Shown: piece after piece, positions 26,865 through 36,806 of the stretch
Layout: the number at the start of each line of letters is the position of its first letter
How positions within the stretch are numbered: the stretch's first letter is position 1
Assembly (NCBI RefSeq): GCF_002277955.1
Contig: NZ_CP018477.1
Location: forward strand, 1,240,001-1,304,000
From: Thermogutta terrifontis
GTDB lineage: Bacteria > Planctomycetota > Planctomycetia > Pirellulales > Thermoguttaceae
Length of the DNA stretch: 64,000 bases
Direction of reading: 5' to 3'
The notes under the pieces: model-generated
Database searches by the model: none
What the model was told of the DNA's origin: nothing
What the model saw: the letters and a program-made list of their open reading frames with translations, nothing else
Position numbers and translations under genes: made by a program

Positions 26865-28391
26865 TCAGGGCGTATCACTTCGCCGGGGTGCCTTCATGGC
26901 GATCTCCTTGACAAGCTCCTCGACTTCCCGTGGATTGAGGTAAAGATTGACCAGCCGGCGGGTTTCTTCGAACATTTTGTCGATCTGCTTTTGCCCCACC
27001 GGATCGGGACAAAGCAGTCGCTGTTGTTGCTGCGTCAACTCGCTGGAAAAGATTTCTCTGGATTTGAGCTGCAAAAGCTGGTCTCGCAATCGGATGGCCT
27101 GGTCCCAGTCTCCGTTGGCAATGCGGGCACGGAGGCGCGCGATGAGCACACTCCGCAAGGTGACGAGATCCACCAGTTGGTCCTGGACGCTCATGAGGTA
27201 TCCCTCGGCCAGAAGCCGGGGATCATCGTCAGGAAGGGCGAGTTCAGTGAACTCATTTGATCCATCCACCAGGGGCACTTTGGCAAGGACCCGGCGGCCG
27301 TGTCTGACCCAGAGGAGTTTCCATCCTGGTGGGGCCTGGGCGGGTACTTCAACCTGGCCGGCAAAATCTGTGCGACCCAGGACTTGAGGCGAGCCCTCGC
27401 CGCCGGGCTGAGCCAGAACTTCGTAACCCACCAGCGGGTTTTGCGGTGCCTGACGATTCTTGAGCGAGATAGTCACTGGACGTACCTGGGGTGTCACCGC
27501 CCAGGCCAGAAGCTGCACCCTCCCGCGGCGGCGGGCGCTGAGGGGATTTTTCAGGCCGGAAATAACCTGGCAACTTACGCTTCCGTCTTCGGCAGGGGGA
27601 CCTTCCGGCGATTGCAAGATGGTCCACGGGAGGGGAACCACCGCCCGAGCATTTCCGTCGCGATCTTCATACCGCGCGAGTGTAAGAAACAGCCGGCCGG
27701 GCAACGTGGGACGTTCCGCCATCAAAAGACTTCCCTGGAGATCCAGGCGGACAGCCTGTTGTTCCACCAGGCGGATCCGTGCCACCGGAACGAGAGCCTG
27801 GCGTACTGACTCTGCCGCGGCCTCCGGCACGTCGGACCAGGTTGGAACGGTTTTTTCCACAAGCGGGCCCAGGCGTTCGACCCTCACATCCCAATCCCGC
27901 GCCAGAATGTGCCAACCGAGCCCGCTTCTCCTCACCGCAACAACCGCCACTTTGTCGCGAAGGGCCAGCTTTCGCCAGGATGTCGGCGGATCAAAATTCA
28001 GATCTCGGCGGAGTGCGGCGCGGAGAATTGCCCGGTCTTGAAAAGAAGGTGGTGCCACCGAGACACGCCAAGCGGGACCCTGTTCGCTGGCGAGCCTCTC
28101 AGCAAGTTGGTCGCAGAACTCATGCTCCAGGTCATTGGAAGTATCGAACTCTGGAGGGAGCAGGCAGATCACCTCCAGCCGGCACGGTACCAGCGTGAAA
28201 AAGCTCTGGCCGGAAACCCTTTGAAAAGCACCCAGCCAAATAAGAACCGTTGCGCCAAGAAGTATTTCCCACGGCAGATGTGTTTTGCCGGTCGATCGCC
28301 GCCTCATCGTCCTTCGTGTCAGCATGGGAAGATGGAACTTCATTCTTCGCCGCATTGCAACCGATCTTGGCTTCGGCACATGTTTCTCCAT
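26865..28391 (-). CDS. Membrane-anchored protein of unknown function, last gene of the ExbB/ExbD run
   Basis: About 508 residues. An Arg-rich N-terminus precedes one transmembrane helix (about residues 41-56), then a large external domain. An Asp/Gly-rich middle has strand repeats (about 140-350), and a helical C-terminus (about 400-505) has 'RLRARIANGDWDQAIRLRDQLLQL', a TPR-like helix pair. No known family is recognised. The start is uncertain: the frame runs back to 28664 across the end of the gene upstream, and Met codons at 28391, 28355, 28343 or 28307 all give sensible starts. Its place after the TPR/solute-binding gene on the same strand suggests a shared function with that run. Confidence 0.6.
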   Translation of the reverse strand: MEKHVPKPRSVAMRRRMKFHLPMLTRRTMRRRSTGKTHLPWEILLGATVLIWLGAFQRVSGQSFFTLVPCRLEVICLLPPEFDTSNDLEHEFCDQLAERLASEQGPAWRVSVAPPSFQDRAILRAALRRDLNFDPPTSWRKLALRDKVAVVAVRRSGLGWHILARDWDVRVERLGPLVEKTVPTWSDVPEAAAESVRQALVPVARIRLVEQQAVRLDLQGSLLMAERPTLPGRLFLTLARYEDRDGNARAVVPLPWTILQSPEGPPAEDGSVSCQVISGLKNPLSARRRGRVQLLAWAVTPQVRPVTISLKNRQAPQNPLVGYEVLAQPGGEGSPQVLGRTDFAGQVEVPAQAPPGWKLLWVRHGRRVLAKVPLVDGSNEFTELALPDDDPRLLAEGYLMSVQDQLVDLVTLRSVLIARLRARIANGDWDQAIRLRDQLLQLKSREIFSSELTQQQQRLLCPDPVGQKQIDKMFEETRRLVNLYLNPREVEELVKEIAMKAPRRSDTP

Positions 28392-28563
28392 CGCCCGCTG
28401 CCCAGTTACCAAACTGCTCCGGATTGCGCGAGACGTGATGGGCTTCTGTAAAAAAGCGTCGGTGCAAAGATATTGGCCAACCCGGCGGCAAATTGCCTGC
28501 CCATTGAGGGACCTCCTCACTCTCCGGGACACAACTTGTCTTGGTTGTGCGTCGGCCATCAAA

Positions 28564-31017
28564 CTATTTTGCGGTGAACTGCCAGGTTTCGACATTCTGG
28601 TAAAGGGAGACGCACGGCTCGTCCAGTCCTCTGATTCCGGAACGGTATGCGTAAAAATCCACAAGTTGCCACAGCGGCAGGACCGTTAGATCGTCATACA
28701 CCCAGCGATGAAGCTCGCGGAGCCGCTGTCCCAGTGTGGGCCAGTCTGCGGAACTACCGAGCCCTGCAAGGACGAGCTCCACCTGGGGTGAAAGAAACTG
28801 TCGCTCGGTGATCAGGTTGGCGATCAACCGGAGGAGATCGATTTCCGGCTCCCATATGGCGGCCTCCACATAGAGGAAATCGTAATCTGGCGGTGGGGGC
28901 CGATCGGGCGACACTTCCACCAATTTCACCGTCCATCCAATTAACCGCCACTGCTCCTGGATCTGTCGGCAGGCTTCCCGAGCGATTTCGTGGGGGGGAT
29001 GGACGACTACCACTTCCCGAGATTCCAGCGGTGTTAGCCCCCGCTGTTTCGCCGCTTCCTGAGCCTGACGGAAGGCGATCTCGCTGAGGGCCAGGGCAAG
29101 GGACGGTTGATAGTCGCGGGGTTTGATCTGCGCGTCATAGGCATAGCCGAGCGGGTCGCCGAAAGACATGCCCGCCGGGAAAGGACCGCTGATGACCCGA
29201 CTTCCCGGCTGAGTTTTGCCTCCCAGCAACGATTGCAGGATGCGTTCCCGATCGATGGCGTACAGCATGGCGCGGCGAAAATCACGGTTGCCGGGCAACG
29301 GTTTGGCGAGGTTCGGAACGAGCATGTGGACAAGCGGTGTCCGGTACGGCCGCACCGTGACGTCGCGGGCTTCGGCGAGCAGAGGTAATTCCCATGGATT
29401 GACGCGATCCACGATGTCGATTTCTCCGCCACGCAGGGCGTTCAAAGCGTCCCGGCATCGGGGAAAGGCAATCTCCTCAATCTCGGCTGGACCACCGGAA
29501 ATCGAGTTGCCTTGGTTTGAAGCGGCCGCCCCGTCGGTCCTGCGAAGGAAAACCCACCGCGATGAGGAAGATTCTTCTGTGGAAAGTACAAACGGCCCGA
29601 TGTCGGGCTTGTGATCATTGCCGGAAGCCAGAATAACCGCGGGCACCGGCACGCACTGTAAGAGTGACTCAGGTTTAAGCGGCGCAAATCGCAGGTTGAC
29701 GGTCACCTCCTCGGGCGAGGAAACCCGGATACCCGCTGCGACTTCCGCCCACGGTGGGAAGTATGCCTCGTGATGCCGGTCTGCCCGATTGGCCAGTTGC
29801 TGGGCGAGATCGTATGCGGTGTAGGATCGGCCATTCGCAAATTGGGGGCGGTCCGGCCGAAGCCGAAGCCTCAGCGTCTGCTTTTCAGTATCGAGCTGCC
29901 ATATCAGGAATGCGGATTGATACTCGCCGCCCTCCGGACCGGGGCCCGTGTATTCTACCAGGGCTTTGCGGATGAGTCGCCCACAGCGTCGGCTTCCCCA
30001 GTCGATTAAAGAAGTGGGATCAGCCTGGGCACCTGGTTGGGTGATCCCCACCTGGAATCGGGGATATGCCTTCCGAACCTCCGCGATCAATTGATCAAGG
30101 CCTGGTTGCTGGGGCCAAACCTGCCTGAGCTTGCGGACCAGGCGGTCTGCCTGGCGGGGATTGCCCGCGGAGAGCGCCTGGTTTACCTGTTTTTCCAGTT
30201 CGGCCGCCTCGGTTTGCCACTGCTGTCGCCACTTTTGAACGGCCGGGTGTTGAGGAAGAAGTTTCGATAACGTCTCCACCGCCCCCCGCGCCGCGGCATA
30301 CTCCCCTTTTTGCCAGCGCTGTTGAACCAGCGCATCGACTGCCTGTCCGATCAAATTGGAGAGTTCCGGATGATTGGGGTTAATTTCGCTCAGACGGCAG
30401 AGATCGGCAAAAGCGCGTTCCGATTCTCCCTGAGCGAGGGCCGCCCGTGCTTCCTCAATCAAAAACAATTGCTCGACCTCAGCAAATCCACTGACGTTGG
30501 GATAATGGGTGGCCACGTAGTCCAGATAGTCGTAAGCCTCATCAAAACGTTTTTCCTGGATCAGTTTGCTCGCCTGCTCCAGCAAGAGCTGTTCGAACAG
30601 CTTGAGCTGCACGATTGCCTGCCACGGCACGCGATAACGTTCTCCTGGACGATCGAAAAGTTCTATCTCCAGATACCCACTTCGCGGCAGCGGTTGCGGA
30701 ACTTTGCGATCTGGCAAGGGAACAGGCGACAGCTTGAGGACGGCATTATTGTTGGCCGCGTTGAGATACAGCAGGTCGAACGGCGGTTGCTCGTATAACG
30801 GGGTGGTCGTATCGATGCTGGGTTCCGATAGTTGTTTTGACACCTGCGGCGTGAGCGGAGATGGTTGCTGCGGCGTTTCGGCAAAGGCACCAATTCCCAA
30901 GACACAAATGGCCGCGAGGCAGGCGGCACCGCGTATCCAGCAGCCCCATGGAAGCCGCTGCGTTTCGTTGGTATGCCGCTTCCGCAGCTCGAATTGTTCT
31001 TTTCCAAGATGATCCAT
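28564..31017 (-). CDS. TPR plus oligopeptide-binding-like (SBP family 5) protein
   Basis: An 817-residue protein with an N-terminal hydrophobic signal or anchor (about residues 25-46). TPR-like helices (about 120-310) include 'KRFDEAYDYLDYV' and similar repeats. The second half (about 345-800) resembles the family 5 extracellular solute-binding proteins of dipeptide ABC transporters, for example 'GRSYTAYDLAQQL' and 'DFRRAMLYAIDRERI'. No permease or ABC ATPase genes are adjacent, so it probably does not serve a classical transporter. I chose ATG 31017; GTG 31077 overlapping the previous stop is possible. It belongs to the minus-strand run with ExbB/ExbD. Confidence 0.8.
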   Translation of the reverse strand: MDHLGKEQFELRKRHTNETQRLPWGCWIRGAACLAAICVLGIGAFAETPQQPSPLTPQVSKQLSEPSIDTTTPLYEQPPFDLLYLNAANNNAVLKLSPVPLPDRKVPQPLPRSGYLEIELFDRPGERYRVPWQAIVQLKLFEQLLLEQASKLIQEKRFDEAYDYLDYVATHYPNVSGFAEVEQLFLIEEARAALAQGESERAFADLCRLSEINPNHPELSNLIGQAVDALVQQRWQKGEYAAARGAVETLSKLLPQHPAVQKWRQQWQTEAAELEKQVNQALSAGNPRQADRLVRKLRQVWPQQPGLDQLIAEVRKAYPRFQVGITQPGAQADPTSLIDWGSRRCGRLIRKALVEYTGPGPEGGEYQSAFLIWQLDTEKQTLRLRLRPDRPQFANGRSYTAYDLAQQLANRADRHHEAYFPPWAEVAAGIRVSSPEEVTVNLRFAPLKPESLLQCVPVPAVILASGNDHKPDIGPFVLSTEESSSSRWVFLRRTDGAAASNQGNSISGGPAEIEEIAFPRCRDALNALRGGEIDIVDRVNPWELPLLAEARDVTVRPYRTPLVHMLVPNLAKPLPGNRDFRRAMLYAIDRERILQSLLGGKTQPGSRVISGPFPAGMSFGDPLGYAYDAQIKPRDYQPSLALALSEIAFRQAQEAAKQRGLTPLESREVVVVHPPHEIAREACRQIQEQWRLIGWTVKLVEVSPDRPPPPDYDFLYVEAAIWEPEIDLLRLIANLITERQFLSPQVELVLAGLGSSADWPTLGQRLRELHRWVYDDLTVLPLWQLVDFYAYRSGIRGLDEPCVSLYQNVETWQFTAK

Positions 31018-31045
31018 TTCCTGAGACGCCAAGTCCGTCACATTC

Positions 31046-34000
31046 TTAAGGAGTGGCGGAAAGGCTTGCGCTATCACTGGTTCGACTCAGCCGGAGCGAA
31101 TCCAAAGAGACACGCAACCAGCAGCCCTCCAGCGTGCCCAACCAAAGCTCATTCCCCAGCAGTGTGCCACCTGCCGAAAGAGGGGTTTCCAGCCGCGCCG
31201 TGTCAGTGATCTTTTCGGTGGTCAGATCGATGGTAATAAGCTCTCCAGACGATGTGGCCACAAGTAACGATTGACCGCGGCGGATCGGGAGTCCTACCGG
31301 GCTGCGATTTCCCATCGGCACCTTCCTCACGCTGTTGGCATCGTTCAACCAGAAAAAGGTGCCGTCGGCTGTCATGAAACACACGAGGTTATCGCCGGTT
31401 ACTGGCCCCCAGATGCACTCGCCGGGAAGAGGAATCGTTGCCGTGGACTGAAGGGTCTCCGCGTCGAAGAACACCAGATTGTTTTCGGCATCGCTGATTA
31501 CGACAAGCTTATCGAGTTGCGCCAGTGGAGAGACGAATGGTACGCGATGGGATTGCTGGCGTTCTAAACGGAAGTGATCCGGGGGATTCCCCTCCAGCCG
31601 GAGCTTGACGAGATGCCCTCGGCTATCCGCTGCAATAAGGGTTTGGTCTTTCAAGGCGACGGCGCCTGAATAGTGGGTCGTCTCTCCCGGAACTGTAGGC
31701 CCCAGATAGGCAACCGGTTGCGGCGTTTCCTGTTCGCAGGAGAGCCAGACGAGGCTTCCATCCTCGAGTCCGACTGTGCACCCATTTGCCAATGGAACGA
31801 GCGGACCAGCCACCGCCCTTGCGAATCGCACAAGTTGCTGCTTAGGGGGATCGGATCGCGCATCAATCTTGAGCAAAGCAGTCGTTCCCGGGTAGGTCAT
31901 CACCCACAGGCCGGGGACAGGAGAACAGGTGAGCGGCTCCACTTTCGGCGAAGGAACCGTCGGCATCTCAGTGGTTGCGAGGGCTTCCACCACCTGCGGG
32001 AATTGTTTTTCTCCGAGATTCCACCCAGCCACGTGTCCGCTCCAGGTCACTGCCACGAGCGACTGAAGAGAAGCGGATGGGGCCAGGCTGACTCCCGGAT
32101 CACTGAGATGGACCTCCCAGTAACTTCGTCCATCGGCGGAATTGACGGCCGTGACAAAAATCCCGGGACGGTTTGGCCGACGATACGCATAGAAGACCGT
32201 GGAGTCCATAATCACTGGCGGCGCGATGGCCAGGGTGTTTTCGCAGGCCACCCACCGAGGGATGAGTCGTGCGGCCGATGCCTGAAGCTCAAATTGAGCC
32301 AGGGAGGTGTCGGCTGTGAACAGGGATTCGCCCGTCAGGACAACCCACGGTGCCACCCACTGATCCGATCGCGGGAGCCCTCCCGGCGACTTTCCTTCCG
32401 CAAGAAGGGCCAGGGGCTTCTGACGCTCCCGCGCCCGTAATTGATAGACCTGAACGTGGCCGCCGTGGGTGATCAAACTCAGTCGGGATTCCTGAACTTG
32501 CAGAGGTGTGAGGAGTTTTCCCGGCAGTTCGATGTCCTGAATCGATGCTTCGTCCGCCTGGCTGCCCGGAGATTCCGCGTTTTTCTGGGAAAGTGCCAGG
32601 ACGCGGAGTTGCGCCGTTTGTCCGTTCTTCTGCATTGGCAGAACGAGATACTCGCCGACAATCACCGGCGGGACGCAGAGCTGGCCCGGTTCGTGTCCCA
32701 GATACCACACGTCCACACATGTTCCTTTATCAGGATCGATGACGAAGAGATTGGAATGCTCTCCGACGAGATACCATCGGGGCGGACTCTCCGTTAGCAC
32801 CGGAAGGAACGCCGGCTTTTGGGGAAGAATCAGTTCTCGAAGAATTTTTTCCTCCTGGAAATCGACCAGATAGATACGCCTCGAGCTTCCCAAAATCGTT
32901 CCCACGTGCCCAGTTGCAAGGGCGCACTCGGCTGGGGGTTCGGGGAGCCGAATTTCCCGCAGGGAATTTCCTGTGCTCAACTCCAAACAGGCAACGCATC
33001 TGTTGATGCGGTCCGGAAGTGCGACGGCCGGATGATTATCAATCTCAACGATGCACGGCATTTGAAAGGACCCGGCGGCACCGACTGATTCACCGATGCG
33101 GCGCTGCCACAGGAGCTTTCCCGTACGCGCCTCGAGGGCGAAAGCCGATGACTGGTCGGAGACCACTACAACCCGATCTTCCGGCAATGGGGCTTCCCCC
33201 TTTTTGAGGAAAGCAAACACCGCCGTTTGCTCTACCTGAGGTCGGTTGGGCGGGTTTGGAGCAGGGGACGGCTCAACAAACTTCACCCGGTCCTTTTCCG
33301 CCTCCGCAACGCGCCGCATGACGCGAATGAGTTCGGCGTTGTTTTTGGCCTGGGGATAGTTCTGAAGAAATTTCCTTCTTACCTCATAAACCTGATCAAG
33401 ATCCCCTTTTGCCAGCAACTCTTTCAGACGGCCGATTGTTTGAGCCAATTCTTCCGTTTCGGAAATGCGACGCCGTGCCAGCTCGAGCGTGGTGGCGATT
33501 TCGTCGAGTTTCGCCACCGGGCGTTTGTCCTGCGGGATGAATCGCCGACAGTAGGCAAGGGCCTCCTGAGCTTTCTCCACAAGGGCGGGATCTGCTTTTT
33601 GAAGGGCCGCCCGCGCTAGATTCTCAGCAAGCGGCGGTAGAATCGCCGTGAGTTCTGCGTCTGCCTCGGCGTGGAAATCGGGAAGGGGGCTGATTTGGTC
33701 GAGGACCTCCTTAATCGCAGAAAGTGCCGCCGCACTCTCCTGAGTTTGCACGGCTTGCCGGATTTGCGCTAGTCCCCGCCGCACTTTCACCGGTCCGGCC
33801 TGGGGATGTCGGGGAAAATTATCCAGAAACTGCGTGTACTTATGGATGGCTTGCGTGTACGAGCCGGCATGGTAGTCGGCATCTGCTTCGGCCAGCAAAT
33901 CGTCCCCACTTCGCCTGTTGAGAGACCAGAGAAGCACCACCCCGGCGAACAGCAAAAGAAGGATTCCCCCACCACCAAACAGGATGAGCGGCGATTCCCA

Positions 34001-34555
34001 TGGCGTTTTGCGACGGGGCGAAGTCCAGGTTGTTACCGGTGGGACAGTCGCGGGTGTTGGACTGGTGGGAGGCAAGAGTTCGCTCAGCAAATCCTCGGTA
34101 GGGCTGGATGGTGGCGGCTCGAAGTCGCGCGACGGGGCTGGCGAGGTCGTATCAGCAGATTCCAGGGGGACAGCCCGGGGAGGTGGCGAAGGCGCCGCCG
34201 GTGTTTTCCGCGGAGGTTCTTCTTCGAGCGGCAACAAATCCACGGGTTCGTCTGCCAGCCCAATGTTCTCTTCATCCGGGACGGGCGTGCCTTCCAGGGG
34301 ACGAAGGACCAGCGGTTCGATTTTCTGTCGCGGATTCCTGGCCGCCCACTCCGCCTCAATCTGGGTCATCAGCCGCTGGGCCAGAAGCCTTGACAGATAT
34401 CCCTGTTCCACAAGAATACGGGCGGCCATCGCCGCGTTGATGGGTTTGGCCGTCTTCAGCGAGCGTGCCACGTGCGCCCGAAGCTCCGCCAGGACTTCGG
34501 GCGGGACGAGATCTTTTTCTTCGAGGACTTTGAAAAGTGCTTCCGCGGGAATCAT
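31046..34555 (-). CDS. Membrane-anchored TPR/beta-propeller protein
   Basis: A 1169-residue protein. The N-terminal 70 residues are helical and resemble the short N-terminal segment ('GYLSRLLAQRLM') found before the membrane anchor in several planctomycete proteins. A Pro/Ser-rich linker (about 90-185), one transmembrane helix (about 190-212), TPR-like repeats (about 215-430) and a large PQQ/WD-like beta-propeller (about 450-1160) follow. Blade motifs such as 'SAFALEARTGKLLWQRR' and 'SLREIRLPE' recur. The propeller is presumably periplasmic. It ends 29 bases before the start of the TPR/solute-binding gene, so the two are likely co-transcribed. Confidence 0.82.
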   Translation of the reverse strand: MIPAEALFKVLEEKDLVPPEVLAELRAHVARSLKTAKPINAAMAARILVEQGYLSRLLAQRLMTQIEAEWAARNPRQKIEPLVLRPLEGTPVPDEENIGLADEPVDLLPLEEEPPRKTPAAPSPPPRAVPLESADTTSPAPSRDFEPPPSSPTEDLLSELLPPTSPTPATVPPVTTWTSPRRKTPWESPLILFGGGGILLLLFAGVVLLWSLNRRSGDDLLAEADADYHAGSYTQAIHKYTQFLDNFPRHPQAGPVKVRRGLAQIRQAVQTQESAAALSAIKEVLDQISPLPDFHAEADAELTAILPPLAENLARAALQKADPALVEKAQEALAYCRRFIPQDKRPVAKLDEIATTLELARRRISETEELAQTIGRLKELLAKGDLDQVYEVRRKFLQNYPQAKNNAELIRVMRRVAEAEKDRVKFVEPSPAPNPPNRPQVEQTAVFAFLKKGEAPLPEDRVVVVSDQSSAFALEARTGKLLWQRRIGESVGAAGSFQMPCIVEIDNHPAVALPDRINRCVACLELSTGNSLREIRLPEPPAECALATGHVGTILGSSRRIYLVDFQEEKILRELILPQKPAFLPVLTESPPRWYLVGEHSNLFVIDPDKGTCVDVWYLGHEPGQLCVPPVIVGEYLVLPMQKNGQTAQLRVLALSQKNAESPGSQADEASIQDIELPGKLLTPLQVQESRLSLITHGGHVQVYQLRARERQKPLALLAEGKSPGGLPRSDQWVAPWVVLTGESLFTADTSLAQFELQASAARLIPRWVACENTLAIAPPVIMDSTVFYAYRRPNRPGIFVTAVNSADGRSYWEVHLSDPGVSLAPSASLQSLVAVTWSGHVAGWNLGEKQFPQVVEALATTEMPTVPSPKVEPLTCSPVPGLWVMTYPGTTALLKIDARSDPPKQQLVRFARAVAGPLVPLANGCTVGLEDGSLVWLSCEQETPQPVAYLGPTVPGETTHYSGAVALKDQTLIAADSRGHLVKLRLEGNPPDHFRLERQQSHRVPFVSPLAQLDKLVVISDAENNLVFFDAETLQSTATIPLPGECIWGPVTGDNLVCFMTADGTFFWLNDANSVRKVPMGNRSPVGLPIRRGQSLLVATSSGELITIDLTTEKITDTARLETPLSAGGTLLGNELWLGTLEGCWLRVSLDSLRLSRTSDSASLSATP

Positions 34556-34666
34556 GATCGTTCAGTCCGGCGTCTTTCCTCCCGTGTGCTTTCATCGTTA
34601 TTCATTAAGCCGCCATAAAACCATTTCCAGCACGCCCGGTTAGAGCTTCGTTTTTTAGGGTGTTTT

Positions 34667-35287
34667 TTAAAATGCTGTATCTTCTACAGTGGCCAGTCGA
34701 ATGCGTTCCATCCCCACCGCGTTCCCCGCATCCAGTGCCTTGACAACCGTTTCATGACGGCATTGCGGGTCTGCCAAAACTAACAGGCCTGTACGCCCGG
34801 GAACACCCTGTCCCAGTTGGCCCAGCTTCGCCTCACGCAACTTGTTGAGGAGCTCTTGGTCGCTGGGGGCATCCTCTCCGTCCACCGTGATGTTATTATC
34901 GCGGTCGATTCGCACGATGACGAAATCGCTTTCGTTTTCCAATTCTTCCAGCGTTTGGGCCTGTGCCGTCTTTTCCTGATTGTCGGAAGGCGGCATTTCG
35001 AGAGCTTTTTGCAGACTGAATGCCGCCGTCATCATAAAGAATATCAGCAACTGAAACACGACGTCCACCATCGGCGTCATGTCCATGACCTCTTCGGGCA
35101 TTTCCGGCCGGGTGAAGCTGATGGGTACGTTCTGCGCTTCTTCGACGGTCTCCACAGACATATCTGTTGAAGTTGAAGCATCAAACGCAACGACGTGTCC
35201 ACATGCCGGGCAGGGACCGGATGTGCCGCGAAGATTGTCGGCCACTGTTATCACCGTTCCACAGTGTGGACAGCTTACCCGAAGCAT
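34667..35287 (-). CDS. ExbD/TolR-type protein with N-terminal zinc ribbon
   Basis: A 206-residue fusion of an MJ0042-like zinc ribbon (Cys 6, 9, 26, 29) to an ExbD/TolR proton-channel subunit. The transmembrane helix (about 69-92) carries Asp 75 in MTPMVDVVF, the residue that takes part in proton conduction in ExbD. The periplasmic domain (about 115-200) contains the 'VIVRIDRDNNITVDGE' strand pair. ExbD normally has a short cytoplasmic tail, so the ribbon is an unusual cytoplasmic addition. The AGGAG site before ATG 35287 fixes the start. It follows a second ExbD and an ExbB gene. Confidence 0.9.
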   Translation of the reverse strand: MLRVSCPHCGTVITVADNLRGTSGPCPACGHVVAFDASTSTDMSVETVEEAQNVPISFTRPEMPEEVMDMTPMVDVVFQLLIFFMMTAAFSLQKALEMPPSDNQEKTAQAQTLEELENESDFVIVRIDRDNNITVDGEDAPSDQELLNKLREAKLGQLGQGVPGRTGLLVLADPQCRHETVVKALDAGNAVGMERIRLATVEDTAF

Positions 35288-35368
35288 GCCGACTCCTGAG
35301 TTTTTTGACTTCGCGCGCGATGATCGTTAGCGGTTCAGTATGAAGCGGCGCAAAGCATGCCCATTGCT

Positions 35369-35857
35369 TCAGTCTTTTTCCAGAACGCCAATATAAATGC
35401 GGACGCCTTGCACCTCACCGATATCTTCGAGAATTCTCGCCACGTCTTTATGCCTGAGCTTCCGTTCCGCCTTGACGATCACATCCCGCTTTCCGCTGAG
35501 CACTCCTTCGCGGACCGCTGCCACAATTTGTTCTCGTTGTTGCTGGGGGTCATCGGGCAAAGGTGTGCCAACCTTTCCGTCAGCGAGGTACACAGCCGGG
35601 GACGCATTATCACCCTGGTAGGCCACTGTGATGATGGTCGCCTGGGCGGGACTGGCGCCCTTGCCATGTCGGGCAGGGGGAAGTTCCAGCGCACGCCCCA
35701 CATCCATGGATGACGCCACCAGAAAGAAAATCAGCAGCAGGAACGTCACGTCAATCATCGGTGTGATATCAAAATCCACCGATTCCTGGCGAGGCCGGCG
35801 GAAGACGATGGCTTCAGATTCCTCGCCCACGACACGTGTCCAGACGTCGGTGCTCAT
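35369..35857 (-). CDS. ExbD/TolR-type proton channel subunit
   Basis: A 162-residue protein. The transmembrane helix (about 31-53) has Asp 36 in DITPMIDVTF, the proton-path residue, followed by the periplasmic domain (about 75-160). In TonB, Tol and related machines ExbD/TolR couples with ExbB/TolQ to harness the proton motive force across the inner membrane. I chose ATG 35857; a TTG at 35884 would add nine residues. It lies between the ExbB gene and the zinc-ribbon ExbD, so the channel has two different ExbD-type genes. Confidence 0.9.
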   Translation of the reverse strand: MSTDVWTRVVGEESEAIVFRRPRQESVDFDITPMIDVTFLLLIFFLVASSMDVGRALELPPARHGKGASPAQATIITVAYQGDNASPAVYLADGKVGTPLPDDPQQQREQIVAAVREGVLSGKRDVIVKAERKLRHKDVARILEDIGEVQGVRIYIGVLEKD

Positions 35858-35923
35858 GGCCGTTTCCAGGCGTATTTGACTCAATCCGCAATTCTTTGAC
35901 GTTCGACATATTTCCCGCTCGGC

Positions 35924-36643
35924 CTATTCAGTGCGGAAGGTTCGCTCAGCTGCGGTCCGACCTGCCGGAGCAGGCGCCGGAGGGGGCGTCGCGGCACTTT
36001 CGGTGCGGACTCCCGCGCTTTTAAGCACATCGAGGAGGCGATTGAGCCCCGAGCTAACGAAGTCTTCCAGCTTGCGAATCTGGATGCTCGCAGATGCCGC
36101 GCAAAGGACCAGCGGGATAGCGATCGCGAGCCCGATGGCGGTGGTGACGAGGGCCAGACTGATGTCGTCAGCGAGTTTGGTGGGGTCCACCTTTTCACCA
36201 CCCGAAAGTTTGGCGAAGGCCCCCATCATTCCCAGCACGGTTCCAAACAGCCCCAGCATGGGAGCGCTCTTGATGACGGTGTAGATCCAGGAGAGACGGT
36301 ATTCGAGATCGGCAAGGACGTCCCGCTGGAAGCGCTCCACGAGGAGTGTACGGAGCCGGGAAAGGCCGAGTCGTCGGTTGAGCAGGGCCAGCCGGACCAA
36401 TTGCGGCAAAGCGCGACTGTCCTCCGAACACATGTCCACCGCGGCTGTGAAATCTCCCCGTGTGATGAGGTCTTCCACCCGGAGAAGGAATTCCTCCTGC
36501 TGCTGTTCCGTCACGAACCGAAAGCGCCGAATTCGGCGGACAAGCATCACCATGCAGAACGCACCCCAAAGAGCCACGAGGGCAAGGGCCGCGTAGTCCG
36601 CAGTTCCTAGGTAAGTCGTGATTGTGCTCAGATCAAATCTCAT
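35924..36643 (-). CDS. ExbB/TolQ/MotA-type proton channel protein
   Basis: A 239-residue inner-membrane protein. The N-terminal helix (about 14-35) is followed by a cytoplasmic segment and the conserved channel helices (about 130-200) with 'SAPMLGLFGTVLGMMGAF' and 'ALVTTAIGLAIAIP', hallmark motifs of the MotA/TolQ/ExbB family. The C-terminal 35 residues are Ala/Pro-rich. I chose ATG 36643 rather than the upstream in-frame start at 36688. It is 66 bases upstream of the ExbD gene and should be co-transcribed. Together they would drive an energised envelope process. Confidence 0.93.
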   Translation of the reverse strand: MRFDLSTITTYLGTADYAALALVALWGAFCMVMLVRRIRRFRFVTEQQQEEFLLRVEDLITRGDFTAAVDMCSEDSRALPQLVRLALLNRRLGLSRLRTLLVERFQRDVLADLEYRLSWIYTVIKSAPMLGLFGTVLGMMGAFAKLSGGEKVDPTKLADDISLALVTTAIGLAIAIPLVLCAASASIQIRKLEDFVSSGLNRLLDVLKSAGVRTESAATPPPAPAPAGRTAAERTFRTE

Positions 36644-36806
36644 GGGGCTATAGTCTTCCTGGAAACTCACCAAGATGCAGGAACGCAACTCGCTTCCTCG
36701 GCGAACCGCGGAATCGTTTACCCGCGCGTTCTCTCGCCGAGTTCAGAGCCAATCCTCAATAATAACGGGCGACCACGTTTGTGCCGACGATCAGTATGCA
36801 CAATTT

